A stretch of 64,000 bases of DNA from Paenibacillus vietnamensis (GCF_020169515.1 NZ_JAHMHW010000009.1:1-64000); one strand, 5' to 3'. Counted from the first letter of the stretch, positions 9,503-18,897 are shown. Numbers and translations: made by a program. Notes: a model not told the origin generated them from the sequence alone.

Positions 9503-10173
9503 GCCCATTCCTCCAGCCGGTAGCCTAGCCCGCGGATCGTTGCTATACGGAAGCCGTACCTCTGCTCCGGAAAACGGTCGCGCAGCCGCTTGATATGCAC
9601 ATCGACCGTGCGCTCGTCCCCTTCATAATCCATTCCCCATATTTGCTCGATTAGCTGATCTCGCGAAAAGGTTTTGCCGGGGTAGCTGGCCAGCTTGAAC
9701 AGCAGCTCAAACTCCTTCGGCGGGAGCGTGATCCGGTCGCCGTCCGCGGTCATTTGAAAGTCCGCCCGGTTCATGGAGACGGAGCCGAACTGAACAGTCT
9801 GCGATGCCGCGATCCGGTACCGCTTCAGCAGCGCCTTCACCCTGGCGATCAGCTCCGGCGGATCGAAGGGCTTGACCATATAATCGTCCGCGCCGAGCTC
9901 GAAGCCCTTCACCTTCTGGGAGGTTTCCCCCTTCGCGGTCAGCATAAGCAGCGGGATGTCGTAGCTCGCCCGCAGCGCCGAGCAAAGCGACCAGCCGTCC
10001 ATCCGGGGCATCATCACATCGATAATGGCGAGATCGGCGCTTACCGTCTCCAGCTTCGCCAAGGCGTCCAGCCCGTCCGACGCCTCAATGACCTGACAGC
10101 CCTCCCTTCTCAGGAAAAGACTGACCAGCTCTCTAATATTCGAATCGTCGTCCGCAACTACGATTTTAGGCAT
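9499..10173 (-). CDS. OmpR/PhoB-family response regulator
   Basis: 224 residues with an N-terminal receiver domain and a C-terminal winged helix. The receiver has the acidic cluster VVADDDSN, the phospho-accepting Asp in AIIDVMMPRMDG, the Thr in LMLTAKG and the Lys in MVKPFDP. The DNA-binding domain (TLPPKEFELLFKLASYPGKT to RIATIRGLGYRLE) is typical of OmpR. It is followed with ATGA overlap by its histidine kinase. Upstream, an 11-bp-spaced direct repeat (10230-10248) has the spacing expected for a regulator of this class, suggesting autoregulation. Confidence 0.93.
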   Translation of the reverse strand: MPKIVVADDDSNIRELVSLFLRREGCQVIEASDGLDALAKLETVSADLAIIDVMMPRMDGWSLCSALRASYDIPLLMLTAKGETSQKVKGFELGADDYMVKPFDPPELIARVKALLKRYRIAASQTVQFGSVSMNRADFQMTADGDRITLPPKEFELLFKLASYPGKTFSRDQLIEQIWGMDYEGDERTVDVHIKRLRDRFPEQRYGFRIATIRGLGYRLEEWA

Positions 10174-10229
10174 TTTTTCTCCTCCAGCTTGGCATTATCA
10201 AGTCGTTACTCTTAAGCATACTTCATCAA

Positions 10230-10248
10230 CATGAACGTTACATGAACG
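10230..10248. promoter_or_regulatory. 11-bp direct repeat, candidate response-regulator binding site
   Basis: CATGAACG occurs at 10230-10237 and again at 10241-10248, a period of 11 bp (one helical turn), as bound by OmpR/PhoB-family dimers. It lies between the divergent response-regulator gene and the trxB promoter (-35 at 10252), so it could affect both. Confidence 0.5.
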
Positions 10249-10251
10249 ATA

Positions 10252-10280
10252 TTGACACTTCCGTTAGATTATAATAATTT
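10252..10280 (+). promoter_or_regulatory. Probable trxB promoter
   Basis: A consensus -35 TTGACA (10252-10257), a 17-nt spacer and -10 TAATTT (10275-10280) lie 49 nt before the trxB start. AT-rich sequence surrounds the -10 box. Confidence 0.7.
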
Positions 10281-10328
10281 TAAACTAGGATTCATTATAT
10301 CGGCTATTTCCGATTGGAGGAATTATAG

Positions 10329-11273
10329 ATGGTACACAAAACGATTATTATCGGTACAGGTCCCGCCGGCCTGACTTCCGCTATTTACTTGGCGCGTGCC
10401 AACATGGAGCCGCTCGTGATCGAGGGCTGGCAGCCGGGCGGACAGCTGACGACAACGACCGAGGTGGAGAACTTCCCGGGCTTCCCGGACGGCATTCTCG
10501 GCAGCGAGCTGATGTCGAACATGCGCAAGCAGGCGCAGCGCTTCGGGGCGACCTTCAAAACCGGCTCCGTCAAAAGCGTCGACTTCAGCAAACGTCCGTA
10601 CACTCTTGACGTAGAAGGTCTTGGCGAACTGCAGGCGGAATCGGTAATTATCTCGACCGGCGCTTCGGCGAAATATCTCGGCATCCCCGGCGAGCAGGAA
10701 AACATCGGACGCGGCGTCAGCACCTGCGCGACGTGCGACGGCTTCTTCTTCCGCGGCAAAAAGATCATCGTCGTCGGCGGAGGCGATTCCGCGATGGAGG
10801 AGGCGGTCTTCCTGACGCGCTTCGCTTCCGAGGTTCGCCTCGTGCATCGACGCGAAGAGCTTCGCGCTTCGAAGATCATGCAGGACCGCGCCCGCTCGAA
10901 CGAGAAAATCGTTTGGAGCCTGAACCGGACTCCGGTTGAAGTTGAGGCAACGGGCATGGGCATGAAAGGGCTGAAAGTGCGCAATAACGAAACGGGCGAG
11001 GAAGAGCTGCTGGAATCGGACGGCCTGTTCGTGACGATCGGACATACGCCGAACACGGGCTTCCTCGGCGGCCAGATCGAACTGGACGAGCAAGGCTACA
11101 TCATCGTGAAGCCGGGCACCTCCGAAACGAATATTCCGGGCGTCTTCGCCTGCGGAGACGTGCAGGACCGCAACTACCGCCAAGCGATTACCGCGGCGGG
11201 CAGCGGCTGCATGGCCGCACTCGACTGCGAACGGTTCCTGGAGTCGCAAGCCCATCAAGCGGTCCATTCTTAA
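10329..11273 (+). CDS. trxB: Thioredoxin reductase (NADPH)
   Basis: A 314-residue flavoprotein of the usual low-molecular-weight TrxB length. It transfers electrons from NADPH via FAD to thioredoxin in the cytoplasm. The FAD-binding motif is IIGTGPAGLTSA, the redox-active pair is CATC in STCATCDGFF, the NADPH motif is VVGGGDSAMEEA, and the C-terminal FAD motif is GVFACGDVQD. GGAGG stands 9 nt before the ATG. It is monocistronic: its own promoter lies upstream and a separate promoter begins ~20 nt after the stop. Confidence 0.96.
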   Translation: MVHKTIIIGTGPAGLTSAIYLARANMEPLVIEGWQPGGQLTTTTEVENFPGFPDGILGSELMSNMRKQAQRFGATFKTGSVKSVDFSKRPYTLDVEGLGELQAESVIISTGASAKYLGIPGEQENIGRGVSTCATCDGFFFRGKKIIVVGGGDSAMEEAVFLTRFASEVRLVHRREELRASKIMQDRARSNEKIVWSLNRTPVEVEATGMGMKGLKVRNNETGEEELLESDGLFVTIGHTPNTGFLGGQIELDEQGYIIVKPGTSETNIPGVFACGDVQDRNYRQAITAAGSGCMAALDCERFLESQAHQAVHS

Positions 11274-11294
11274 GCTTGTTTAGAAAAAACGGAC

Positions 11295-11323
11295 TGGCAC
11301 ATCGGCAGCTTATTAGTTATAAT
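11295..11323 (+). promoter_or_regulatory. Promoter downstream of trxB
   Basis: -35 TGGCAC (11295-11300), a 17-nt spacer and a perfect -10 TATAAT (11318-11323). It would start a transcript near 11330 that runs into the strong terminator at 11415-11462 before the neopullulanase gene. Confidence 0.65.
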
Positions 11324-11329
11324 GTACGT

Positions 11330-11462
11330 GTTGAGAGCTACAATATAAAGGCAATGCTACCGGACCATCGTTCTTAGTGCGCTTCGCGAATGCGGCGCCT
11401 GAACGTGTTAATGGAAAAGGTACAACCTCGGCTTGTAATGAGCGGGAGGTTGTACCTTTTTC
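11330..11462 (+). ncRNA. Candidate terminated leader or small RNA (~130 nt)
   Basis: A promoter at 11295-11323 and a terminator at 11415-11462 bracket ~130 nt with no credible reading frame. The interior can fold around GCGCTTCGCGAATGCG. It ends 51 nt before the neopullulanase gene, so it may be an attenuating 5' leader or an independent small RNA. It lacks the T-box consensus, and I could not match it to a known riboswitch class. Confidence 0.4.
11415..11462 (+). terminator. Strong intrinsic terminator, 15-bp perfect stem
   Basis: Arms AAAAGGTACAACCTC and GAGGTTGTACCTTTT are perfectly complementary, have a 16-nt loop and end in a T-run. Confidence 0.92.
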
Positions 11463-11513
11463 GCGTTTACAGGGCCAAAAACGATACCCAATACCCGTTA
11501 AGGAGATGAGTGT

Positions 11514-13484
11514 ATGTTATTAGAAGCGGTTTACCACCGGCCAAAGCAAAACTGGGCATATGCCTATGACGGCCAAACGCTGCACATCAGGCTGCGAACC
11601 AAAAAAGCGGACGTGTCGGACGTGCAGGCGATCGTAGGCGACAAATATGCATGGAATCAAACCGTCACGAGCGTGGAGATGCGCATCTTCTCATCCGACG
11701 CCCTGTTCGATTACTGGGAGACGGCCGTCATCCCTCCGTTCCGCCGCCTCCGGTACGCGTTCCGCCTGGCGGACGGTTCCGAAACCGTATTTTTGACGGA
11801 GAACGGCTTTAACGGGACGCTTCCTGACAATCCGAACACCTTTTTCGACTTTCCGTATATCAATCCGGCCGACGTGTTCGAGCCTCCGGCTTGGGTGAAG
11901 GACGCCGTCTTTTATCAAATCTTTCCCGAGCGGTTCGCGAACGGCGATCCGTCCATCGATCCGAAAGACGTGCTGCCGTGGGGCGGCGAGCCGACTCCGA
12001 GCAATTTTTTCGGCGGCGATCTGCAGGGCGTCATCGACCGCTTGGACCATATAGCCGGCCTCGGCATTAACGCGATCTATTTCACACCGGTGTTCGAAGC
12101 GACGACCAACCATAAATACGATACGCAGGATTACTTGCGGGTGGATCCGCATTTCGGCACGAACGAGAAGCTGAAGGAGCTGGTCGACGCCTGCCACGCC
12201 CGGGGGATCCGGGTGCTGCTGGACGCCGTATTCAACCATTCCGGCAAAACCTTCCCTCCGTTCGTCGACGCGCAAAAAAACGGCCGGGAGTCCAAATACG
12301 CCAGCTGGTTCCACGTGCGCGAATGGCCGCTGCAGGTGGTGGACGGCGTGCCGACCTACGAGACATTTGCGTTCGAGCCGCTGATGCCGAAGCTGAATAC
12401 CGAGCATCCCGAGGTCAAGCAGTATTTGCTGGAGGTGGCCCGCTACTGGATCGAGGAGATCGGCATCGACGGCTGGCGTCTCGACGTCGCGAACGAAGTG
12501 GATCACCAGTTTTGGCGGGAATTCCGCAAGACGGTGAAAGACGTCAATCCGGAGGCGTACATTCTCGGTGAAATCTGGCATGACTCCTTGATGTGGCTGC
12601 AGGGGGACCAATTTGACGCGGTGATGAACTATCCGTTCACGAATGCGGTTCTTGATTTTTTTGCTTATCAAAAAATCGGCGCCGCCGCCTTCGCGAACGC
12701 GATCGGCGCGCAGCTTGCCGCTTATCCGCAGCAGGTGACGGAAGCGGCGTTTAACCTGCTGGACAGCCACGATACGCCAAGGCTGCTCACGATTTGCGAT
12801 GACAATACGGACGCGATGAAGCTGTCCTCCTTGTTCCAGCTCACCTATCCGGGCACGCCATGCATTTACTACGGGGACGAGATCGGCCTGAACGGCGGCG
12901 GCGACCCCGGCTGCCGGAAGTGCATGATCTGGGAGCCGGCCGGGCAAAACCGGGAGCTTCTGCATTTCTACAAGGAAGCGATCGGACTTCGCAGCAGCTA
13001 CGATGCGCTTCGCAGCGCGGATATCCGTTTCGTGCACGTCGGCGAGGCGGACGGTACGCTTGCCTATGAGCGTCTGGGCGGCGGCGAGCGCCTTCTGATC
13101 GCCATGAACGCACGCGGCGAGGCGGCGGAAATCCGCTTTACCGTCGATACGGTGCCGGCGGACAGCGGTGTAGGGGCGCCGCACGCTCCTTCCTTCGCCG
13201 GCTTTGCCGATGAGGAGGACGCTGCAGACGGACCGCTGAAGGAAGCCGAAGCGGCCGCCGAGATCGATACGGCGGAGACGGAGGAGGCCATCGCAGAGGC
13301 CGCAGAGGCCGCGGCTGTGGAGGCAGTGTTCGCGGATGCGGCTAAAGGCGGTGTCTCCGAGTGGACGACGCTGTTCTCCTGCTCCGGCTGGCAGGAGACT
13401 GAAATAGTCAGCAGCGAGGACGGTGAGCTCAAGCTCTCCCTTCCAGCTTACGGCTACGTCGTTCTGAAGCAGCAGGTAGGTTAA
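11514..13484 (+). CDS. Neopullulanase/cyclomaltodextrinase-type GH13 enzyme, intracellular
   Basis: 656 residues with no signal peptide. Residues 1-~125 are a CBM34-like N-terminal domain, then the GH13 barrel ([21 protein letters not shown]). Catalytic residues are Asp324 (GWRLDVANE), Glu353 (LGEIWHD) and Asp420 (LDSHDTPR). The N-domain, MPKLN motif and cytoplasmic location fit the neopullulanase/cyclodextrinase subfamily, which hydrolyses cyclodextrins and imported maltodextrins. It is ~65 residues longer than usual because an Ala/Glu-rich low-complexity stretch (about residues 556-612) interrupts the C-terminal beta domain. The start has AAGGAGATG upstream. It probably works with the mdx importer encoded nearby. 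Confidence 0.9.
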   Translation: MLLEAVYHRPKQNWAYAYDGQTLHIRLRTKKADVSDVQAIVGDKYAWNQTVTSVEMRIFSSDALFDYWETAVIPPFRRLRYAFRLADGSETVFLTENGFNGTLPDNPNTFFDFPYINPADVFEPPAWVKDAVFYQIFPERFANGDPSIDPKDVLPWGGEPTPSNFFGGDLQGVIDRLDHIAGLGINAIYFTPVFEATTNHKYDTQDYLRVDPHFGTNEKLKELVDACHARGIRVLLDAVFNHSGKTFPPFVDAQKNGRESKYASWFHVREWPLQVVDGVPTYETFAFEPLMPKLNTEHPEVKQYLLEVARYWIEEIGIDGWRLDVANEVDHQFWREFRKTVKDVNPEAYILGEIWHDSLMWLQGDQFDAVMNYPFTNAVLDFFAYQKIGAAAFANAIGAQLAAYPQQVTEAAFNLLDSHDTPRLLTICDDNTDAMKLSSLFQLTYPGTPCIYYGDEIGLNGGGDPGCRKCMIWEPAGQNRELLHFYKEAIGLRSSYDALRSADIRFVHVGEADGTLAYERLGGGERLLIAMNARGEAAEIRFTVDTVPADSGVGAPHAPSFAGFADEEDAADGPLKEAEAAAEIDTAETEEAIAEAAEAAAVEAVFADAAKGGVSEWTTLFSCSGWQETEIVSSEDGELKLSLPAYGYVVLKQQVG

Positions 13485-13485
13485 C

Positions 13486-13572
13486 GGCGGGATAACGATA
13501 CTTCCTATCGCTCTCGTGCTCGAGTGAGGTAACTTTGCGGCCAATTGCGATAGATTTTAGCGTTATATGCGG
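13486..13572 (-). repeat. Intergenic palindromic repeat, family B, copy 1 (inverted)
   Basis: The reverse complement of this stretch aligns with 24091-24190 and 24217-24312. Shared blocks include AGTTACCTC, GCACGAGAGCGATAG and AGTATCG(T/C)TATCCCGC. The arms CTATCGC and GCGATAG can pair into a long hairpin. It begins two bases after the neopullulanase stop. The rest of the gap to 13708 holds no gene. Confidence 0.75.
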
Positions 13573-13708
13573 CGTTCGGAGCGTTTCGGCATGCGGAGGG
13601 CGGGATGACGGCAGGCGTTCCACGCGTTTGACCCATGCGGCCGGCGGGATGACGGCGACCTGCGCGATTAAGTATGTGAGTATTGCATAACTACGAGGAG
13701 GTTATTCC

Positions 13709-14983
13709 ATGCTTGAGATTGCCGAGAGTCGGAAACCGATGCCCGGGGCACCCGAGGAGCCCGGGACGCCTGCCTCCATCTGGCGAAGCCGGACGTTTCT
13801 GGCCGTGTTCGCCAGCTACAGCCTGTCGCTGCTGGGCAACACGTTTCACAGCATCGCGCTTAACCTGTGGGTGCTGCAAACGACGGGGAGCGCCAAACTG
13901 ATGTCCGCCGTCCTGATCACCCACTTGGCCGCCGGCATCCTGTTCGGCTCCTTCGCCGGTACGGTAGCCGACCGGGTGGACCGGCGTACGCTCATGTGGG
14001 TGACCGATCTTGTCCGGTTTGCACTCGTGGCGGCCATCGCCATCCTCGTCTACCTGCCGTCCGTCCCTTTCGTCTACATCGTCCTGCTGACCGGCTTGAC
14101 CGCATTCGCCGGAACGTTCCGCACACCGGCCTTCCAGGCCTCGCTCGCGGAAATTGTAAGCAAAGCTCAGGTGACGCAAGCCGTCGGAGCGATCGGCATT
14201 GCCGATAATCTGATCCGCATAACGGGCTTCGCGCTCGGCGGGATCGCCGTTGCGTTTTTCGGAGGCGCATTCGCCATTGCGATCGACGCCGCGGCGTTTC
14301 TCGTCTCTGCGGTCCTCCTGTTTGCATCCGGCAAATTCCCCTACGCCGCAGCTAAGGAACCCTCCAAACCGAAAACGTCGTTCAAAGAAGATCTGGCCCA
14401 AGGCCTCCGCTATATGTGGAGTGATCCGTTCACCAAAGCAGCGGTCATCCTGCTGACGGTGGTCATGTTTTTCTTCCTCTCCACCTTCATGCTTATCCAG
14501 GTCATGGCCGTAAAGGTATGGCTGGCGCCCCCTTTCGTATTCGGGCTGCTGGAGGCCTGCATTCCGCTCGGCTACGTTGCCGGCTCCGCCCTTATCATGC
14601 GGCTTGACAAGCGGATCCGCAGGCGCGGCATTTGGATCCTCGGCAGCTTGCTGCTAATGGGTCCCGTTTTTATCGTTATTGCGCAAATGCCTTCGGCTGT
14701 GGGAGCTCTTCCGTTTATTTTGCTGGTCGGCTTCCTCTTCTCATTCAGCACGACCATCGTGTATATCGTTCTTCGCGAAGCAATCGAGCCCGGCCTGCAA
14801 GGACGCGTGTTCGGCATGCTGGGCTCCTTGACCAGCGCGGCTCCGCCCGTCGGGCTGGCCGTCTTCTCCGCCTTATCCGATGAATTCGGCCCATCGCTCA
14901 TCATCTCCGCCAGCGGAGCATGCATGCTGCTCGCCGCAGCCGCCGCATCGATGCGGTTAACGACGATCCGCCGCTTCGACTAA
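13709..14983 (+). CDS. MFS transporter, drug/metabolite efflux type
   Basis: 424 residues with about twelve hydrophobic segments. The loop 2-3 motif AGTVADRVDRRTLMW is the MFS 'motif A' signature. The sequence resembles the MFS_3 (enterobactin exporter/macrolide efflux-like) group, proton-driven exporters of the cytoplasmic membrane. GAGGAGG precedes the ATG at 13709. It stands between the neopullulanase gene and the convergent amylase operon, and shares a terminator with the latter (15029-15070). The substrate cannot be told from sequence, and a link with sugar metabolism is not implied. Confidence 0.85.
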   Translation: MLEIAESRKPMPGAPEEPGTPASIWRSRTFLAVFASYSLSLLGNTFHSIALNLWVLQTTGSAKLMSAVLITHLAAGILFGSFAGTVADRVDRRTLMWVTDLVRFALVAAIAILVYLPSVPFVYIVLLTGLTAFAGTFRTPAFQASLAEIVSKAQVTQAVGAIGIADNLIRITGFALGGIAVAFFGGAFAIAIDAAAFLVSAVLLFASGKFPYAAAKEPSKPKTSFKEDLAQGLRYMWSDPFTKAAVILLTVVMFFFLSTFMLIQVMAVKVWLAPPFVFGLLEACIPLGYVAGSALIMRLDKRIRRRGIWILGSLLLMGPVFIVIAQMPSAVGALPFILLVGFLFSFSTTIVYIVLREAIEPGLQGRVFGMLGSLTSAAPPVGLAVFSALSDEFGPSLIISASGACMLLAAAAASMRLTTIRRFD

Positions 14984-15028
14984 CCCTCTTCACGCGCCCC
15001 CCGTCCACCATACCTCCAAAAAACACAA

Positions 15029-15070
15029 AACCGCCGGATCAAGGGTCATCCTGCCCTTGATCCGGCGGTT
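15029..15070. terminator. Bidirectional terminator between convergent genes
   Basis: The 17-bp perfect inverted repeat AACCGCCGGATCAAGGG (15029-15045) / CCCTTGATCCGGCGGTT (15054-15070) has an A-rich left flank, which serves as the U-tract on the - strand. It lies between the MFS gene and the amylase gene. Confidence 0.88.
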
Positions 15071-15078
15071 CTCTCCAA

Positions 15079-16737
15079 TTACTTCAAAATAACGCTGCTG
15101 TAAGCGGGAAGCGTCAGCCTGCCTTCTTCCAGCGCGGCGTCCTTGACGGTCGAGCGGATCAGCTCCGTGAACGCACCATAGACATCAGATGTCGGAAGCT
15201 CCGCCGTCTGCGGCTCGCCCGACAGATTATGCACGACGAGCACCCGATCATTTTCGGTGACGCGCACATAGGCGCTCAGCTTCGGGTTCGCAGCTTGCAG
15301 CTTGAACTCGGCGATCGTTCCGTCTCGCAAAGCGGGCTCTTCGTTCCGCCATTTGATCAGCTCGCGGTAATGGCTGAGCAGGGACTCTCCATCCTCCAGC
15401 TGCGCTTCGACGGATACCGCTCCCGCCTCCGCATTGTAGCGGGAGCTTTCCCACGACGTCTGGCCTTCGCCGCCCGCCGGATCGCTGTACCAGTTCATCG
15501 GCTCGCGGATATATTCATCCGGCTTGGCGCCCTTCATGCCGATCTCCTCGCCGTAATAGAGATACGGCGTCCCCGGCAGGGTAAGCAGCAGCGCCGCCGC
15601 CATTTTGGCATGCTCGATATTTCCGTCCAGCGCCGTCATCACCCGGTTTTGGTCATGATTGCTAAGAAAAGGCGCGTCCACAAACGTGCCTCCCGACGCT
15701 TTGCCGTACACGCCGTAAGCTCTTCCAAGCGAGAAAGCCAGATCGGCATCCTGCTCGCTCCGTGCCGAGCTGATCAGACGGTCAGCCAGATCGAAGTGGA
15801 AGGCCGAATCGAACGCCCGGTCGAAATAAGGAGCGATGACGGCCAGCGAATCCCATACCTCCCCGATCAAATAGGCGTCCGGATTCGTCTCGTTCAGGCC
15901 GGCGCGGAATTCCTGCCACCATTTTTGGTTGGCTGCCTGGACCTCGGGAGTGCTGACGCTGGACTTGAAGTCGCCGTAAATATGCTTGGCCGCATCCAGA
16001 CGGAAGCCGTCCAGCCCCTGCTCCAGCCAAAACCGGCCGATCTTGATCATTTCCTCCCGCACTTTCGGCTCGTCGAAGTTCAGATCGGGCATTCCGCCCC
16101 AGAAAACGCCTAAATATTTCGAGTCGCCGGCAGCATGCCACGGATTGCCGTCCACCGCTCCGTCTGCAGGCGCCTGCTCCGCTGCCGGCTTAAACGTATA
16201 CCAGCTCCGGTACGGGCTCCCGGGATCGGCAAGCGCCTCCTTGAACCAGGGATGCTCGCTGCCGGTATGGTTGACGGCAAGATCCATAATGACCTTAATG
16301 TCCCGCTTATGCGCTTCTTCCGTCAGCTTCTTCAAATCGTCCAGCGTGCCGTATTCCGGATTCACCGCATAATAATCGGTTGTGTCGTAGCCGTGATAGC
16401 TGGGCGAAGCCGTAATCGGCATCAGCCAAATGCCGCCTATTCCGAGCTCCTTCAAATAATCGAGCTTGGCGGTGACGCCGTTCAGATCGCCAACCCCGTC
16501 GCCGTTCGTATCGTAGAAGGAGCGGACAAATACTTCATAAAAAACGCTTCCCGGCTGCTCATCCGCCTCATAGGAGGCGGGAACGGCACCGGGAGAATCC
16601 GCCTGCTCAGTGGATTCTTCCCTCTCCGGTGCGGAAGCGGTGCCGCTTCCCCCGTCGTTACCTGAGCATGCCGCCAGAGCGGCGAGCAGCAAAATCAGCA
16701 GCGCCGGCAACAACCGGCGCAAACGCAAGGAGCTCAT
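15079..16737 (-). CDS. Lipoprotein alpha-amylase (GH13)
   Basis: 552 residues. A lipoprotein signal peptide with lipobox LAAC (cysteine near residue 24) is followed by a Ser/Gly/Glu-rich tether, so the enzyme is anchored outside the membrane. GH13 regions are visible in order: GYDTTDYYAV, DLAVNHTG, GFRLDAAKH (nucleophile Asp), LIGEVWD (acid Glu) and FLSNHDQNR (third acid). It hydrolyses alpha-1,4-glucans to short maltodextrins. It is the last gene of the mdxE-mdxF-mdxG-amylase operon, 4 nt after mdxG, so substrate trimming and uptake are produced together. Confidence 0.93.
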   Translation of the reverse strand: MSSLRLRRLLPALLILLLAALAACSGNDGGSGTASAPEREESTEQADSPGAVPASYEADEQPGSVFYEVFVRSFYDTNGDGVGDLNGVTAKLDYLKELGIGGIWLMPITASPSYHGYDTTDYYAVNPEYGTLDDLKKLTEEAHKRDIKVIMDLAVNHTGSEHPWFKEALADPGSPYRSWYTFKPAAEQAPADGAVDGNPWHAAGDSKYLGVFWGGMPDLNFDEPKVREEMIKIGRFWLEQGLDGFRLDAAKHIYGDFKSSVSTPEVQAANQKWWQEFRAGLNETNPDAYLIGEVWDSLAVIAPYFDRAFDSAFHFDLADRLISSARSEQDADLAFSLGRAYGVYGKASGGTFVDAPFLSNHDQNRVMTALDGNIEHAKMAAALLLTLPGTPYLYYGEEIGMKGAKPDEYIREPMNWYSDPAGGEGQTSWESSRYNAEAGAVSVEAQLEDGESLLSHYRELIKWRNEEPALRDGTIAEFKLQAANPKLSAYVRVTENDRVLVVHNLSGEPQTAELPTSDVYGAFTELIRSTVKDAALEEGRLTLPAYSSVILK

Positions 16738-16741
16738 CGCA

Positions 16742-17587
16742 TCATCCCTTCGAGGCGCCCGACATCAAGCCCTGCACCAGGAAACGCTGCAGGAAGACGA
16801 ACAGGAGCGTAATCGGAATCGCGATGAGAACGGCACCCGCCGCGAACAGCGTGAAATTACTGTTTTGATACGAGCTGACCAGATCCCACATGCCGACCGC
16901 AAGCGTCCAGTTTTCTTTGCTGCGCAGCACAAGTCTGGCAAAAATAAAGTCGACCCATGCGCCCGTAAAGGACGTAAGCGCTACGTAAGTCAGCATCGGC
17001 CGCGATAGCGGCAGCATGATTTTGATGAACACCTGCAAATGCGAGGCGCCGTCGATGCGCGCCGCCTCGTCCAGGCTGCGCGGAATCGTGTCGTAGAACC
17101 CTTTTACGACGAAGCCGCCCAGCACCGAGCCCGCGGAATACACAAGAACAAGCGCCGTATGCGTATCGAGCAGGTTCAGCTGCAGCAGGAAGATGAAGAT
17201 CGCGATCATGCTCATGAAGCCGGGAAACATGCCGAGCACCAGCATCGTGGTCAAAATATTTTTGCGGCCGCGGAAGCGGAACCTCGATAAGGCATACATG
17301 CTGAGCGTCGTCAGAATCGTCGAGAAAATCATCGTCAGCATCGCGATTTTCAGCGTATTCACATACCAGTTGCCGTAGCGGAAGCTCGGGCTCGTGAACA
17401 ATTCCTTGTAATGCGCCAGCGTGAACTGGTCCGGAATGAGCGTCGGGCTGAACAGCGCGGTGCCCGGACGCAGCGAGGACAGCAGCACCCAAAGGGCCGG
17501 ATAGACGGCACAAACGGCAATCGCAATCAGGATCAGGTAGCTAAAAGTCAGACGAACCGCATTTGCGGTTTTGCGTCCCATTTTCAT
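16742..17587 (-). CDS. mdxG: Maltodextrin ABC transporter permease (MalG type)
   Basis: 281 residues with six hydrophobic segments. The EAA loop that docks on the ATPase is EAARIDGASHLQVFIKIMLPL. The final segment (VLIAIPITLLFVFLQRFLVQGLMSGASKG) is the typical MalG C-terminus. Its ATG overlaps the end of the upstream permease gene by 4 nt (ATGA). No ATPase gene is present in the operon, so a shared MsmX/MalK-type ATPase elsewhere in the genome is expected. Confidence 0.93.
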   Translation of the reverse strand: MKMGRKTANAVRLTFSYLILIAIAVCAVYPALWVLLSSLRPGTALFSPTLIPDQFTLAHYKELFTSPSFRYGNWYVNTLKIAMLTMIFSTILTTLSMYALSRFRFRGRKNILTTMLVLGMFPGFMSMIAIFIFLLQLNLLDTHTALVLVYSAGSVLGGFVVKGFYDTIPRSLDEAARIDGASHLQVFIKIMLPLSRPMLTYVALTSFTGAWVDFIFARLVLRSKENWTLAVGMWDLVSSYQNSNFTLFAAGAVLIAIPITLLFVFLQRFLVQGLMSGASKG

Positions 17588-18897
17588 TGGATCATATCCT
17601 CCTCTTTGAATGACCGGGAGCGGCGGTAGTTCCAGATGGAGAAGGACGCCACGATCAGGAATATGATGATGCCGATCGCCGAAGCCATATTGAATTGGCT
17701 GTTGTTCAGCGTCAGCTTATACAGCCAGGTAACCAGCAGGTCGGTGCTTCCCGCGAACTGGTAATCGCCCTTGACCGGATCGCCGTTCGTCAGCAGGAAA
17801 ATGACGTTGAAGTTGTTGATGTTGCCTGCGAACTGCATGATCAGAATCGGCGCAGTGGAGAATAGGATAAACGGGATGGTAATGATTTTGAATTTTTGGA
17901 AGCCCGTCGCCCCGTCCACGTCCGCCGCCTCGTAAAGATCCTTCGGAATGGCTGTCAGCACGCCGAGAATAAGCACCATCGACACCGGAATGCCGACCCA
18001 CATATTGACCAGGATGACGGTCACCTTCGCCCAGAACGGGTCGGTCAGCCACGGCAGCCGGTCGAGTCCGAAATAACCGAGATACTGATTGATCGGACCG
18101 AACTGTCCATTAAATAAATTGCGCATCACGAGCAGCGAAATGAGCTGCGGGATGGCATAGGGAATGATGAAAATCGTGCGCCAAAGCTTTTTGAAGCGGA
18201 CGCCCTTCGATTCGATCAGGAGCGCGACGAGAATGCCCCCGAAGTAAGTCGTCACCGTCGCGATGACCGCCCATATGATCGTCCACGTGAAGACGCCGAT
18301 GAACGTATGGCTCCACGTTTTGAGCGTCAGCAAATTCGCAAACGTCTGAAAGCCGACCCAGTCGACAAGCTTATTCGGCGGAATATGGTCAGGCGATGCA
18401 TAGTTCGTGAAAGCAAGCATGACCATAAAAACGATCGGCATAATCGTCAGGAACAAAACGCCGATTGCAGGTATCGTCAGCATGAGATGCGGGAATTTTT
18501 GATCCATAACATGCTCCCAGGTTTGCCTGAAGCCTGCCGGCTTGACGCCTGTTTCCCTTAACTTGCCCGTCTGATATGCATCGCGGATATTCGAGATATA
18601 AAAAACGAGAAAAATCGCAAATAAAAAAATCGTAATAAGTCCGCTGATCAGAAGAAAAATCGAGTGATCCCCTTCGACCCGAACCATGACCCTGCCTACC
18701 TTCTCAAACCCTTGCGTCTTTTCTCCGAGCGTCACAACGCCCCATACGGCTCTGCCGAAATTCGGAATAAAATAAGCGAGCGCTGCCGCTTCGACAGCGA
18801 ATAAAATCAAGCCTTTGATGAACTGGCGGTTATACCATTGCCCAAGCCCCATGAAGAGTGCTGACAAAATAGCCGCGGTGCTGCGGTGACGATTCAT
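17584..18897 (-). CDS. mdxF: Maltodextrin ABC transporter permease (MalF type)
   Basis: About 437 residues, long for a sugar permease because of an N-terminal extension with two extra hydrophobic segments, a known feature of Gram-positive MalF/MdxF. The EAA motif is YEAADVDGATGFQKFKIITIPF. The ATG at 18897 was chosen because GAAGGGAG is 9 nt upstream; the ATG at 18921 has no ribosome site. It forms the membrane channel with MdxG. Confidence 0.92.
   Translation of the reverse strand: MNRHRSTAAILSALFMGLGQWYNRQFIKGLILFAVEAAALAYFIPNFGRAVWGVVTLGEKTQGFEKVGRVMVRVEGDHSIFLLISGLITIFLFAIFLVFYISNIRDAYQTGKLRETGVKPAGFRQTWEHVMDQKFPHLMLTIPAIGVLFLTIMPIVFMVMLAFTNYASPDHIPPNKLVDWVGFQTFANLLTLKTWSHTFIGVFTWTIIWAVIATVTTYFGGILVALLIESKGVRFKKLWRTIFIIPYAIPQLISLLVMRNLFNGQFGPINQYLGYFGLDRLPWLTDPFWAKVTVILVNMWVGIPVSMVLILGVLTAIPKDLYEAADVDGATGFQKFKIITIPFILFSTAPILIMQFAGNINNFNVIFLLTNGDPVKGDYQFAGSTDLLVTWLYKLTLNNSQFNMASAIGIIIFLIVASFSIWNYRRSRSFKEEDMIQ

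Noticed and set aside
11330..11462. T-box leader before the neopullulanase gene
   Set aside because: The terminator is present but there is no AGGGTGG-type T-box sequence and no Stem I landmarks, unlike the real T-box at 34687-34985.
11691..13544. 617-residue - strand frame opposite the neopullulanase gene
   Set aside because: Antisense shadow. The + strand frame has all GH13 catalytic regions and a ribosome site.
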